Source: Deinandra increscens subsp. villosa (taxonomy: Eukaryota; Streptophyta; Magnoliopsida; Asterales; Asteraceae). Taken from it: a DNA stretch of 64,000 nt. Below, in pieces: positions 9,522 through 20,678 of the stretch. The notes under the pieces are model-generated. The model saw only the letters and a list, made by a program, of their open reading frames with translations. It did not search any database and was not told the DNA's origin. The translations under genes were made by a program, and so were the position numbers. The DNA is taken from assembly GCA_039602395.1 (NCBI GenBank), contig JBCNJP010000013.1, positions 19,621,068 to 19,685,067 on the forward strand, written 5' to 3'. How positions within the stretch are numbered: the stretch's first letter is position 1; each line of letters opens with the position of its first letter.

Positions 9522-11966
9522 ATCTTCCCCTAGGCTTGTGATATTAAATGTCTTCGATCTTTGAACTCCTTCTTCTTGACTGGCTGGCATAGATGCTGAT
9601 GAAGATTCTTTCCGCAGAAATCTTCAATGGGTTTCATGACGGGTACTTAGGACTTCCTCTTGATCAACATCAGCTTGAACTTCTTGAAATGAACAAGCAA
9701 TGAAATGGAGGACTCTCATTGACTTGCTTCTTGAAAGAACTGGTTCTTGCTGAATCTTCGGTAACTGTCTTGAATCTCCAAAACAATTAGAGGTTAAATT
9801 TTGAAAAACCTCTAACTGTGAAGAACTTGATTGTTGAACTTCAAACTTCATGAACTCTGACTGCTCTCTGTATCATTTTCTTTTTCAAAGATTGACTTGA
9901 AATCTTCAGCTTCCCCTAAACTTGTGAGCATTTTCTTTGATAATCTTTTAAAAGCATATAAAGACACCAACAACTTCCCTTGAATAGTTGCTTATTCAGA
10001 TGGAAGTCTTGTCCGGCTGGTTCTTTAACTTGAGCAGTAGCAACATCTTTCTATCATCAACCTGTCTGACACACATTTAAAAAAAATATACTCCACCAGA
10101 CATTTGATGACTGGTCTTTGGGTTAGGAGGTAATTATCATCTGTTCAATTGATTCAAATTAACATAATTTTAACCAAAAACCCTAATATAGATTACGGGT
10201 TTTCTATAAAACTTCCCCTGAACCCAAGACCTCTAAACACTTCCCCTTAGCTGATAACTTCCCCTCAGCTAAGGACTTCCCCTGAGATAATACATATTAT
10301 CTTCGAGTTCCCTTCGGATACTATGTATTATGGAATTTTTTTCATTAGATAATAAGTATCATCCTCGAGTTACCTTCGAATAATACTTATTATCCCCTCT
10401 CCTTCCCCTAAAAATTTGTCAAGATCTGACGGAGGAAGTCTTTTCCATTAGATAATAAGTATTATCCTCGAGTTCCCTTCAGATAATACTTATTATCCCA
10501 TACTCCTTCCCCTAAAAATTTGTCAAGATCTGTCGGGGGCATATTGTCATGCATTAAAACCCATGAAAAACACATTTTGACTTCTCAAATCAACCTGGCC
10601 AAGACGAAAACACACCAAAAAGAACTTAACGACTCACACACGAAAGATATAAACTAAACATATATTTACCAAACCAAAGATGAGAAAGTTTATAAGGGAT
10701 CAAACCGTATGAATCTGACTGAGGAACCCTTTTCAGCTTCAGTTACTCAACTAGTCCAGGTGATTGCCGGTATGTTTGTCCGCTTTAAACTCAAACCCGT
10801 TTAATCCCAACCGAATGCGTCATGCTTAATATAGTACAATATTACCGTCATGTTTAATTGTCCCCACACCCAAGCGTACACAGCAAAACCTACCCAACCT
10901 CAGAGTTTATTGAGGATTCACAAACCCCCAGCTTGAGGAACCATTCAACACCGCTATGACTACCACTTATTTCATTAACCATCAGTTGGTGATCAGGTCG
11001 GCCGCTAAGCACGCAAAGAAGACCAACTGAGTGATTATTGATTCTCTTTTCTTTTTCATTTTTTTTTATTTCTTTTTCATTTCTTCTTCATTTCTTTTTC
11101 TTTTCTTTTTATTATGTGGTGTAGTCATGACAGCAGAGACATGGCGTGCGAGAGAGTGAATACTAGGTAATTACCACTCTCAACCCATTTTTGTCGGGAC
11201 TCAGTCTTTTAAACCATGCAACCTGGGATGGGAAACTAAACATATATATCTTTTAAGTTCACTGCACTTTCATTGGAGGTCATAAGTTTAGGTCGAGCCT
11301 ACCGAGCATATCACCGTGGAGCTTGGCTTTCACTTCCGCCTTACGCGTGTCAGCCATCTCCAACTCGGACATTCATTTTACTTCCCCTAAACTTCTCAAA
11401 AACAAGACACAAACAATTAAAAATTGAAAAGCACACTATTCTTGAGGGGTCAACGTTTTCTTCATCTTTACATTTCTTCCCCTTGCTTTTTGATTTTTAA
11501 TGTCACAATCTTGTGAGCATCATTTTTCAGTTTTTTTTTAATAATAAATAAAACACACTTAAAAGAACAAAACACAAAATTTTGAAGATATCTGGCCAAG
11601 CTAACTTTCAAAGTATTGATTTGAAAATTTTAGAAAATTAGGTTTCATGACATGCACACTTCATTGCATTTGAAGTCAAACACATAATCAATCAACAGCT
11701 TAATTGACACTTTAATGAAATATGTTTGACTCAAAAGACCCTTTGCTGCCTCATCATTCAAACAACCAAGTTAAGAACAGTACCTTTCATGCTGATTTTG
11801 ACCTTTTACCTCTCAATGAGACATACCTTCCATTTATAGATTACTTGACATGACATGAAGATACGTCTCCTAAACTGTGCCTGGAACAATCACTTATCAA
11901 CAAAAAAATTAGTAATAAAAACGTTAGTGATAATCCTCCTTGAGCGTTCCTGCACAGAGTGAGAGA
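9522..11966 (-). other. Element I non-coding region in place of pol
   Basis: No protein domain is seen on either strand. It contains ten exact copies of CTTCCCCT (AGGGGAAG on the element strand), three AT-rich hairpins at 10287-10540, and a TTTCTTTTT-rich low-complexity tract at 11040-11110. Confidence 0.8.
10287..10540. repeat. Tandem hairpin repeats in element I
   Basis: Two direct repeats of about 93 bp (10343-10435 and 10446-10539) each hold an inverted repeat GATAATAAGTATTATC / GATAATACTTATTATC around a TCGAGTT(C/A)CCTTC loop. A third, degenerate hairpin lies at 10287-10333. Confidence 0.85.
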
Positions 11967-13906
11967 TTAGTTAGCCAATAGTACCCAGGCCATTGTTTTT
12001 CTGGGTACTCCTGAGGAATCAATGAATGAAATTTCTTTTAAAAACATTCCTTTTGAAAAATCAGGAAGTTGGGATGATTCGGTTGTAGCTGCATTAGCCT
12101 TTGGTTTCCAAGTTCCAGGTGATTTAAAATTTGTTTTAGTCACCTTTGGAGTTGTGACCTTAGGTATTTCAACCTTCTTCGTTTTAGATTCACTTTTCAA
12201 AACAGTTTTTGTTTTAGTCACCTTTTGAGTTGTGACTTTAGGTATTTCAACCTTCTGCATTTTAGAATTATTTTTGAAAACAGTTCTAGTTACCTTGGGT
12301 TTTTCAAGCTTTGGTTGTTTTGAAACTGGTTTCTTCACCTGTTTTTGAAAATTTTTGTAACTTGGAAAGCTGTTGTTTTGATTTATAGATTTTCTTTCAG
12401 CTTTGGCAGCGCCCCAATGTTGATCAGAGGGTTTAACCTTAGGAGCAACAGTCTTCCTTGCCTTAGGTGTTTGCACCATCATTGGCTTAGACTTTACAGA
12501 CTCCTGAGATGAAACCCTTTGACTTTTCGGAAAATAGGGTTTATAGGGGCGATAAAGACAGTTCCTAGCAATATGACCAGCGATGCCACAATTAAAGCAA
12601 GTCTGCTTCTTTAGATAGAAGTCAGACGTGTACCCATTTGTCTTTGGTGGCTGATATGGAGAGATATATGCATGTGTCTGCTTCTTTAGCCCATTTGCTG
12701 ATCCAAGATTGACTCTTGGCTGGTTCCTCGAAGCCTGTGTCGAACCTGTCTTTACTGTCTTTGTGCTTCCTTGATTCTTCGACGTTGAGCACCATTCTTG
12801 CAATTACAACAGCAACTGCAAGACCCAACTGAATAAATGGGAGACACAGCTACTCCCTTGAGTTTTTCATTTTTCACTCCAGCTGTTGGTTTCATACTTG
12901 GATGCTTGATGGTGATCTTTGGCCTCTCATCTTTAGGTTCACTTATCACTCCATCGGTTATTCCCTTGAATTTGGAGGAGAAGGATGGTAATTCATATCC
13001 TACATCTGGTTCTTGGTCAAACATTGATCCAGATGTCATAAAGATCTTCCCCTCAGGCCGTGTCGTCAAGATCACCTTTTCCCTTTTGACTTCGTCAATT
13101 ACTTTGAAGCATGGGGTTTCAATTTTAGGGTATGGTTTCAACTCTATCCCAGCTTCATCAGACTTAGAGTTGTGACATCTGTTATACTCCTGGCACTCAG
13201 CATCATCTCTTGATACGTCCTCTATTCTCCCTTCACCATATGTCATGTTTGCCTCATTGTCAATTTCTTCTTGAGTCATTGGTGTAGTTCCAACCAAGAC
13301 ACTATCAATAGGAGGAGCAGCTTCTTTATAATCAGATCTGATTCGTTCAACTTGATCCTCACTAAGAAGTATTCCTACAATGTCTCTGGGAACTGGTGGA
13401 GGAATGATGCTGTTTGCAGACAGAGACTTATCAGACTTTTCTGACCCACACCCAGTTTTATCTTTCCCAACTTGACCAGTCACAACAGCATGTGACAATT
13501 CCTTTCCAGCATCGAGCATTCTTTTGTTTCTTTCCTGATTGCAATCATACTTGACCTGCAGCTCATCAAATTTTTGTTGCAGTTCAGTTAATTTCTGTGC
13601 AAGCTCAGATATCTCAATCCTAGCCCGATCATATAAGATAGTCTTCTCCGTTGCTAGCTTCTGATATTTCTCAATGTCTCGTTTCTGAGCTTTTACCTTC
13701 TCCTCATTCTTTTGCCATCTACCCTTAAAAGAACTCCTCTCGCATTTTGTCTCAAATAATTCTATCTGATAATTTTTACAAATTTGCCTAAGTCCAGGAA
13801 TTATACGAGCACAAGTGGGATTGGGACATATCTCAGTTTTGTCAACTTCATCTGTGGAATCATCTTTGTCCTCAACTATATTCTTTTCTTCAACCACTGA
13901 ACTCAT
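11967..13906 (-). pseudogene. Element I Gag (Copia-type), one frameshift
   Basis: Two overlapping frames make up one Gag. The first (13906 to 12752, 384 aa) starts MSSVVEEKN and has a coiled-coil block at about residues 60-125 (Lys/Glu/Leu-rich). The second frame (12803 to 11967, 278 aa) holds a CCHC zinc knuckle, CFNCGIAGHIARNC (C69, C72, H77, C82), a Lys/Pro-rich tail with an imperfect repeat (VEIPKVTTQKVTKTKTVLK), and ends KTMAWVLLAN. In autonomous relatives the protease begins right after such an ending, but here a stop follows. Gag forms the particle and packages element RNA. A single indel between 12754 and 12803 would explain the frame switch. Confidence 0.82.
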
Positions 13907-14673
13907 TATGCAGCTTCTGAAAATTTTGAAAAATTAGCAAAAACGGCAAAATCGGCAAAATCACTATTCAAAGAATAGTGTCAGAAACTTAAAACTGAAA
14001 AACGGAGGCCTTCGGAGTGGAATTTGGGGGTCCAAACGAGGTCCCCTGGACGTCAGTCGGGGGTAATTCTGGGGCTCGGTGTCACGAACGTCGTGTTCAA
14101 ATTTGAGCCTCTAACTCCAAACGAGTCAAAAGTTACGTCCGTTTCCGTGAAGGTGTGAAATAATGACTTTTTGCCGCAAAAGAAGAGTTTCCGATCGTAG
14201 ACACTGTTTCCGATCGTAAACCCGTTTCCGATCGTAAATACCTGTTTACGATATAGTCAGACAGCTGGATCGTAAACTCCTGATCGTAAACCTGTTTCCG
14301 ATCACCTTCAGTCGTAAACCCTGTTTTTGATCAAGAAAAATCGTAAACTCCTGATTCCGGTTGAAAAATGTCGTAAACACCCAAAGTTCCAAGCTTTAAG
14401 TCGTAAACTCAAAATTTCAGGTCGTAAACACCGAATATTTGGGTCGTAAACACCCAAAAAATGCAGCCTTGAACTCGTAAACACCCAAACAATGAAGATC
14501 TTCAACCGAAGAAGTCGTAAACACGGAGAAACCCAGAAAACTTGATCGGAAACACGAAGAACACCAGCAACAGTGGTCGTAAACTTCAGAAAACCCTTTG
14601 GATCTTCAAAAACTCGAACAAAAACCCAGAAAGCAACTTGAATCAATATCGTGTGAGCCTCGAATCAATGATT
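13907..14673 (-). other. Element I untranslated leader with GTTTACGA array
   Basis: Between the primer-binding site and gag, the word TCGTAAAC (GTTTACGA on the element strand) recurs about twelve times, with variants, between 14200 and 14590. The same word also occurs in the LTR R/U5 region. The ORF running through it (14646 to 14308) is low-complexity and not credible as a gene. Confidence 0.75.
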
Positions 14674-14689
14674 CTTAGCTCTGATACCA
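14674..14689 (-). promoter_or_regulatory. Primer-binding site, element I (initiator Met tRNA type)
   Basis: TGGTATCAGAGCTAAG on the minus strand, two bases inside the 5' LTR end. It is complementary to the 3' end of plant initiator methionine tRNA. Confidence 0.85.
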
Positions 14690-14691
14690 AT

Positions 14692-15114
14692 TGTAGGTCC
14701 GGAAACAACAACTAATCACGATATTTTAATCACAAACGAGTGCGGAATCCTCGTTTATGATTGATTCAAGATAGAGAAGAGAAGAAACACGAAGAATACG
14801 ATGATTAAACGTTAAAAACCTAATCTTGCACACAAGATGAACTTGTCGGGTACAAAACAGTAAATCGTAAACACTCTTGTCTCTCTCTAAAATCGTAAAC
14901 TCAAGCTCCTAATGAGGAAGTCAAGTGGGGTTTATATAGGCACCCCAATGGGTTTACTATTGGGCCCCTTGTGGATCATAAACCCAATAGTAAACCCAAA
15001 CCCAATCATAAACTAGCCTAAATACAATAGCAAACTAGCCTATGATTCTAATGAAACCCTCTAAGCCCAGCCCAACTTATTTAATATTACAAGCCTCATA
15101 ATCTGGCCTCTACA
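14692..15114 (-). repeat. Element I 5' LTR, 423 bp
   Basis: Same length as 9099-9521, with three differences, and followed by GATGG. Confidence 0.95.
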
Positions 15115-17020
15115 GATGGTTTGAAATATAGATACAAGTTGCACCCCAAAATAGAAAACAAAAAGGGACTATGAAATACTCACTGGAATATTAGCGTTCG
15201 AGGGATCCAAAGGGCTTGGAGACTAAAAGACGACTAAATTCGACAATCACCTAATAAACGAACGACCAAAATAAACATAGAGAATCTACTAACGTTTTGG
15301 GTTCACTATTAGTTGGGGAATATTAACGCGTCAAATAAAAAAAATTAAAAAGGTTCTAATAAAATAATTATTATGGTCAAATATTCTAAAGTTTAGGGTT
15401 TTAAGTGTAATTACCAAAACTTAGGTTTAAATATATAAAATTTGAAACTACAGGGTTTAATTTGTATTTTACAAAACCATAGGATGCAAAATAGAAAAAT
15501 AACAACTTTAGCAAAATTATAATTTTTACCCAAAAGTTTCAATATTTATAAAAATGGCCAAAAAAGTTTGCACAATTTTTTATGGTCGTTTTCATAATTA
15601 CGAATACTTTAATATATGTTTAAAACAAGTTTAGAACTGATTTGATAACATCAACTTATTTTGAAAACATCCGATTGATGGATCCTTTACAAAAAGTCCA
15701 TTTATTAATGGGTCAAAACTTTAAGATTTGATCTTTATGACTAAATCTTACCATTGATGCTTTAAACACGACATATTATACTTACAAAAACAGGTTATGA
15801 TTGATTAGAACTATTAAAACATGGTTGGATTGATTTTAATTGCAATTCCCCAATTATTTATTAAGAACACCGAGTTGGCTTTTTGATTTGAGCACATTGA
15901 ACAGAAACCGAGAGTATGATCTTGAAGGAAACAGTAAAAGGAACAACTTTCGTGTAGAAACTTATCTGAGAAACTCGAAGGAAGATTGAGAAATTGGATG
16001 CTCAAACTCTGACCCGTTGACTTTTAAAAACGAGAACCAACGCTTAATTGCAGAAATTGAGACTTGGGAAAGGTCGAATGGTGATAGTAGAAGAGGATTA
16101 AGGAGGTATTTATAGTGAAGAGGTGGTATGGAAGTCGAATTGATAAGGATTATGATTATCTACTTTGAAAGTTTAAAAAAAATAATAAATTGAGGTGTTT
16201 GATTCAATCTAAAACATGTTTGGAAGTTCCAGAGGATTAGTATACGATTATAGGTGATAAGGATTGATTATTGGTAGTTTATTTGGATTAAAAATCAAGT
16301 TTTGGATGAGTTTGTTTATGCCAAAATCGAGTACAGTCGAGGCTCAAAGAATTCAGCTCGCGTCTGGAAGTGGTTATATATCGCTGAACCATATTAATAA
16401 CACTAGAGCTGAGTTGCCCCAGTGGCTATGTCACCTAACATATAAGTGACAGGTCGCAGGTTTTGTCCTGCTGCCCAGCATTTTGTTTTTGTTATTTTTT
16501 TTCTTTTTTCCAATTATTCTATCTTCTATCTTTTTTTTCTTTTTGATCGTACAAGCTCATTTTAACTCGGACTCTTTTCAAATTTTAACAACAACCATAA
16601 AATATATGTTATAACATGACGAACCATAAAATATGAGTTTTGAAATTTACGAGGCTCCCGGTTACGACGATTCCTGAACCGAAAACGCGTAAAAATCACG
16701 AAATGGTAGATTATCGTTTTAAATCAACAAATCCGAACTACAACCATACAAATCAATCTTTGACTTTGTAAAATAACATTTGAACATTTAAAATATGATT
16801 TTTGAGTTAAACGAGACCTTTGGTTAAACATCAAACTTACGCGAAAGTCCATAAATTGTTTTATATTCCTTTTCAACAAACCAATTCATATAAATATTAA
16901 CCAATTAAATGTTTTATATCGAACAATGATTTTGGATTCTTTAAAATATTATTAATTTAGTAAATAATCGAAGTTCTTTTATAATTATTTAACCGTAAAT
17001 CGAATACGCACGAAGGTCAA
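15115..17020 (-). repeat. Gypsy 3' LTR, proximal part
   Basis: It resumes the 3' LTR after the nested insertion and aligns collinearly with 21313-23214 at a few percent difference by eye. It stops about 44 bp short of the LTR's internal end. Confidence 0.85.
16412..16479 (+). other. tRNA-like tract in the gypsy LTR (copy 1)
   Basis: CCAGTGGCTATGTCACC resembles a D-arm/A-box. CAGGTCGCAGGTTTTGTCC followed by TGCTGCCCAGC resembles a T-arm/B-box. There is no full cloverleaf or clear anticodon arm, so it is a tRNA-derived remnant, not a tRNA gene. Confidence 0.4.
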
Positions 17021-18506
17021 GAGAAGAAAGGTAGGTAGGAAGATCTCAACAGAACTACAAATACAGTATAGACTACTACAACTGAGGATTTGTGATGACA
17101 TACGCAAGTCAAAAGATAAATAATTGATTACTAACCAGGATATGATAATGAGGTACTAGATTTTTCCAAATTTGTTTGAGAATACAAAACTAGAGATATA
17201 TTGATGACGTAAGAGATTTTACCGAAAATAAGAATAAATTTTCGATTAGTAAATCAATTACATTGATACCGATTTTCCACCTGACCCCAATGGCTAAGTT
17301 TCAAACAGTGGTTGAGAATCCTGATTTAGATTTTGATACAACCGACAATCAACAACAAACAACCAGGGCCAATTCTCGGTCCGATTCCTAGTACACCCTT
17401 AAGGCACCTTCGATGTTTATATATAGGGTGCACCGCAGCTAACCCACCACATCTTCAATACTTTTAAAGTGCACTAATTGCCTAGGAGAACCACCCATTC
17501 TATAAAAAAACGAACAAACATTTGATATTTGAATCCAAGATTATGGTAACACAATATAGCTTGAAAGACATCAGATGTGTTATTAACGTAAGGTAAGTAC
17601 AAGAACAAAGAGTCAAAACTGAAGCTTGAACCTACACCTACAATCTATTGATTAACCAAAATGATTGACGAAAATTGGAAGCCACAGTCTCCCCTGCTTT
17701 AGGAGCGAGACTGGGGGGAAATGAATATGAAAATAACGACGAGAACGGATGGGATAGAATATGAAGATAACAGTGACAATGGGTGAAACCTGCATATTTT
17801 GAAATATAGCTTATAATAGATGGCATGTAAATTAGAGAGAACATTCCATAGATTAAACATAAATTGAAATTTTGCGGGTTTCCTCTTTAGACAACGCATC
17901 AAGTAATAGTGAGTTAGATGGGTAGCGACCCACATCCAGTCCACCTACGTGACATGAGATCTAGAGGAAAAACCAAAACAACCCTTGCTAAAACTTAAGA
18001 CCAACGCCTTTGGCCAACCTCGATCGCATGCTAAGCTAGCATCACACACAAACGGGTGGTAGCACGTATAAGTCCCGTTTTAGCGAGAGTAATAAATGAT
18101 TGAAATACAAAATGTTTAAAATGACATGAGTTTAAAACGTGAGGTAATGTATTTAGCTAACACCACAGGTGAGAAAATCCGCGTAGAGAATGTCGAATGA
18201 AACGCGTAAATAGATTTTATCCCAGATTGATCATGATTGAAAGAAATGTGAATTTAGTCAGAATCGAAGGGCTTTATTTGAAAAGCATGAATCCAAAAAT
18301 GAAATTTGATTTAGCTAATTAAGTACTAGTTAACATTCGAGTTTTTTTGATCCCTTGATCGAATAAGCTAAGGTTTAGATGCACAAGGTACGGAAAATTA
18401 AAGTCCATGAATTGCGTTCGGTAGAAACCGAGTTCAAAAGTCTAGTCCACGGGTTAAGGTTAAAAGTCTTTCCATAATGCTACGGCCTAGGGGTGAACCG
18501 CAAGGT
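17021..18506 (-). other. Gypsy internal region, decayed
   Basis: No recognisable RT, RNase H or integrase on the minus strand. It is probably rearranged remnant and foreign sequence. Confidence 0.5.
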
Positions 18507-18869
18507 TTACATGGTAAGTGCTGAAAACGGGTTTAGTGTATCTCCGGTCATTGTTGATGAAGTCGATAACGAATTGAACTTACTTCTCCGAGTGGCGCGG
18601 GACGATAAGGTGACATTGCAACAGGAGTTGTATTGGACGATGTAGAAGTCGTATTGGCGAATGGGAGGAAGACCCGTTATATCTTCAGGAAACATCTCAG
18701 GGAAAATCCCGAATGAACAGGATATTTGCGGTCCCCTTTCATTATCACGCACTTCCACGATGTGGGCCATGCACTCCTTGCATAAGTACTTACGGGCTTT
18801 GGTGTGGGACATGAGCCTTAGCCCATTAGGTGGTTTATCGCCATGAATAACCAAAACATGGCTATCCAA
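18507..18869 (-). pseudogene. Gypsy Pol remnant: protease end to RT start
   Basis: The minus-strand peptide of 120 aa contains VIHGDKPPNGLRL, KARKYLCKECMAHIVEVRD and FPEMFPEDITGLPPIRQ in order. This is the conserved Ty3/gypsy stretch between protease and reverse transcriptase. After residue 75 the similarity dissolves, and no RT catalytic motif follows. It comes from the element whose LTRs are 8466-17020 and 20679-23258. Confidence 0.75.
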
Positions 18870-19229
18870 ACGAGGGATACGAATAATTTTTGGTTTGAAG
18901 CAAACGAGTTCTGTATGATGTCGAGATAGCCAATCCGTGAAGGTGTCGATGCTCCTAAGAAGTATAGATATGAGGTTTGTGAAGCAAGTGTTATTCGTCG
19001 AAGTTAAGGCGCAATTTAAGGATAATGGAATCGAAGGTGTGTGGTCTTTCCAACACTTTGATCAAGATAGAAAATTTACGGGTAGCACAATCAATAGAAG
19101 ATAATGACTTAAAACTAAAAAGATAAAATCCCATTTTTTTTAAAGAAAGACAAACAGAATAACATAGTCTATCCAACATCATCATCAAAATAAATGATTT
19201 CTTCAAGTCTGAACTCAGCCCAACCGATC

Positions 19230-19904
19230 CTAGATATCTTCATGACGTTCTTCAAACGGCTTCCATATTGAAAACTTCGGCAGGGGCTCCGTGGTTACCA
19301 TTGTTGTGGCGGAAGCGTTAATAGTGGCTAGCAGAGGACATGTGTTAGGGAGGTGGCCAAGGTTTCTGCAATGATAACAATAAAGCACATGGGCAAAAGT
19401 AGTCTGGAGGGCAGTAGAGGCTTGAATAGGCATTGGTGCCAATGGTTGGACCATTTAAAGTTAAGCTCGAATAGGTTGACGACAAGTGTTTAGGAGGTGG
19501 CCAAGGCGGCCACAATTAAATCACTGCCAACAAGTAGCGGTGCCGGGGTGATGTCGCTTACATGTGTTGCACTGGGGTTGAGTCCCAATGTAACTTCTCT
19601 TAGCTGGTGGTGTAATAAGGGTTTCAGGAATAACAACATTGGTAGGTGTGGTTATCGCAGCAGGATGTTTAGCCTTCCTTTTCTTCTGATGGACTTTGGG
19701 AGTGGAGAGCTTGATGTCTTGCGGTATACCATCGGTGTCCTCAGGGCCATTGAACTTCGTAGGGTTGCACTATTTGCAGTGTTGGGAAGAGTAACCAGAG
19801 TTTGCAGTAGTACCATTGAGAGCTTGTTTAGTTAGGTCAGGGAGGATAACCGACACTTATTGAGCGATATGTTGATCGATGCGGCGGTTGTTGTGACGTG
19901 CCAT
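19230..19904 (-). pseudogene. Gypsy Gag remnant with two zinc knuckles, truncated
   Basis: The start at 19904 (MARHNNRRIDQHIAQ, then a stop) resembles the N-terminus of Tekay-like plant gypsy Gag. Downstream in shifting frames are a CNPTKFNGPEDTDG block and two CCHC knuckles: FNCGRLGHLLNTC near 19500, and CYHCRNLGHLPNTC inside the 74-aa frame 19454 to 19230. Most of the Gag core is deleted, which brings the N-terminus close to the knuckles. The second knuckle may be a duplication. Multiple stops make it dead. Confidence 0.65.
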
Positions 19905-20662
19905 TATGAAGAGAGGGAGAGGGAGAGGAAAAGGTTCATGAGTTTAAAATGATTGATAATCAACTGGGAATACAAAGAAGTCATACAAATTCTAGAATCA
20001 CGAGATTGCAAAACTAACATAACATAGTATATCGAGAGTCATGAGGATTCAAAACCAACAAAACGTTGAACATTGTGGATTATTGAAAATCATAGATTTG
20101 AAATGCATGTAAAACAGGAAATCATATTGACTTGATGAAAACGTAACAGAGTGGCCCTCATTTCCCGATTGGGAAACTACGACCGTGACTAATCAAGGTT
20201 AGTATGGTTCTTAGCAATATTGGTTACGGCATGCTTTGGCCTAATAGGTTACGACACTCTCATCGGGGCGTCCCAGGTAAGCGTCCAGGTTCGATGGTAG
20301 GTTCGAATTTATACGCAACACTAGCCTTTTGACAGAGACCCCAACTATCGGTGTTTTCACCCTTCCGGTTACTACATGCCATATTACTAAGAACCTAACC
20401 CTGACGAGAATTTAGAATCAAATATCAAGATCCTAAAATGGCACGTAAGGCACCATTACTAAGGATAGGCTAGGAAGCCTCGAGAGTTCGTGTATTAGTG
20501 TGTGTCAAGTGTTAAGAAAAAGACAAGTTTGAGAATGGCAAGCCTAAGTAGCATCTAAGGACATACAATTAAATAAGGCATACTAACATGAACTAGTCAT
20601 GTGGGACACCTAAGGTATAGTCTAAGTCATCCAGTTCTAATAACCTAGATCCCTATAGCCAA

Positions 20663-20675
20663 GGCTCTGATACCA
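20663..20675 (-). promoter_or_regulatory. Primer-binding site, gypsy element
   Basis: TGGTATCAGAGCC on the minus strand, three bases inside the 5' LTR. Confidence 0.8.
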
Positions 20676-20678
20676 ATC

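Larger units (their letters stand above)
9099..15114 (-). mobile_element. Element I: gag-only (TR-GAG-like) Copia retrotransposon, complete and young
   Basis: Two 423-bp LTRs (9099-9521 and 14692-15114) differ at 3 positions by eye. GATGG is duplicated at 9094-9098 and 15115-15119. A primer-binding site TGGTATCAGAGCTAAG (14689 to 14674) and a polypurine tract CCTAGGGGAAGAT (minus strand, next to 9521) fix the orientation. The only coding content is gag (11967-13906). Protease, integrase, RT and RNase H are absent and replaced by about 2.4 kb of non-coding sequence. Such elements must be mobilised in trans, and the near-identical LTRs show recent mobilisation. Total length is 6,016 bp. Confidence 0.93.

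Noticed and set aside
12837..13175. 112-aa plus-strand frame
   Set aside because: It lies antisense to gag of element I and has no domain.
14308..14646. 112-aa open frame in the element I leader
   Set aside because: It reads through the GTTTACGA array, is low-complexity and has no homologous domain.
16412..16479. Functional tRNA gene
   Set aside because: There is no complete acceptor, anticodon and T-arm set, only tRNA-like A/B-box similarity.
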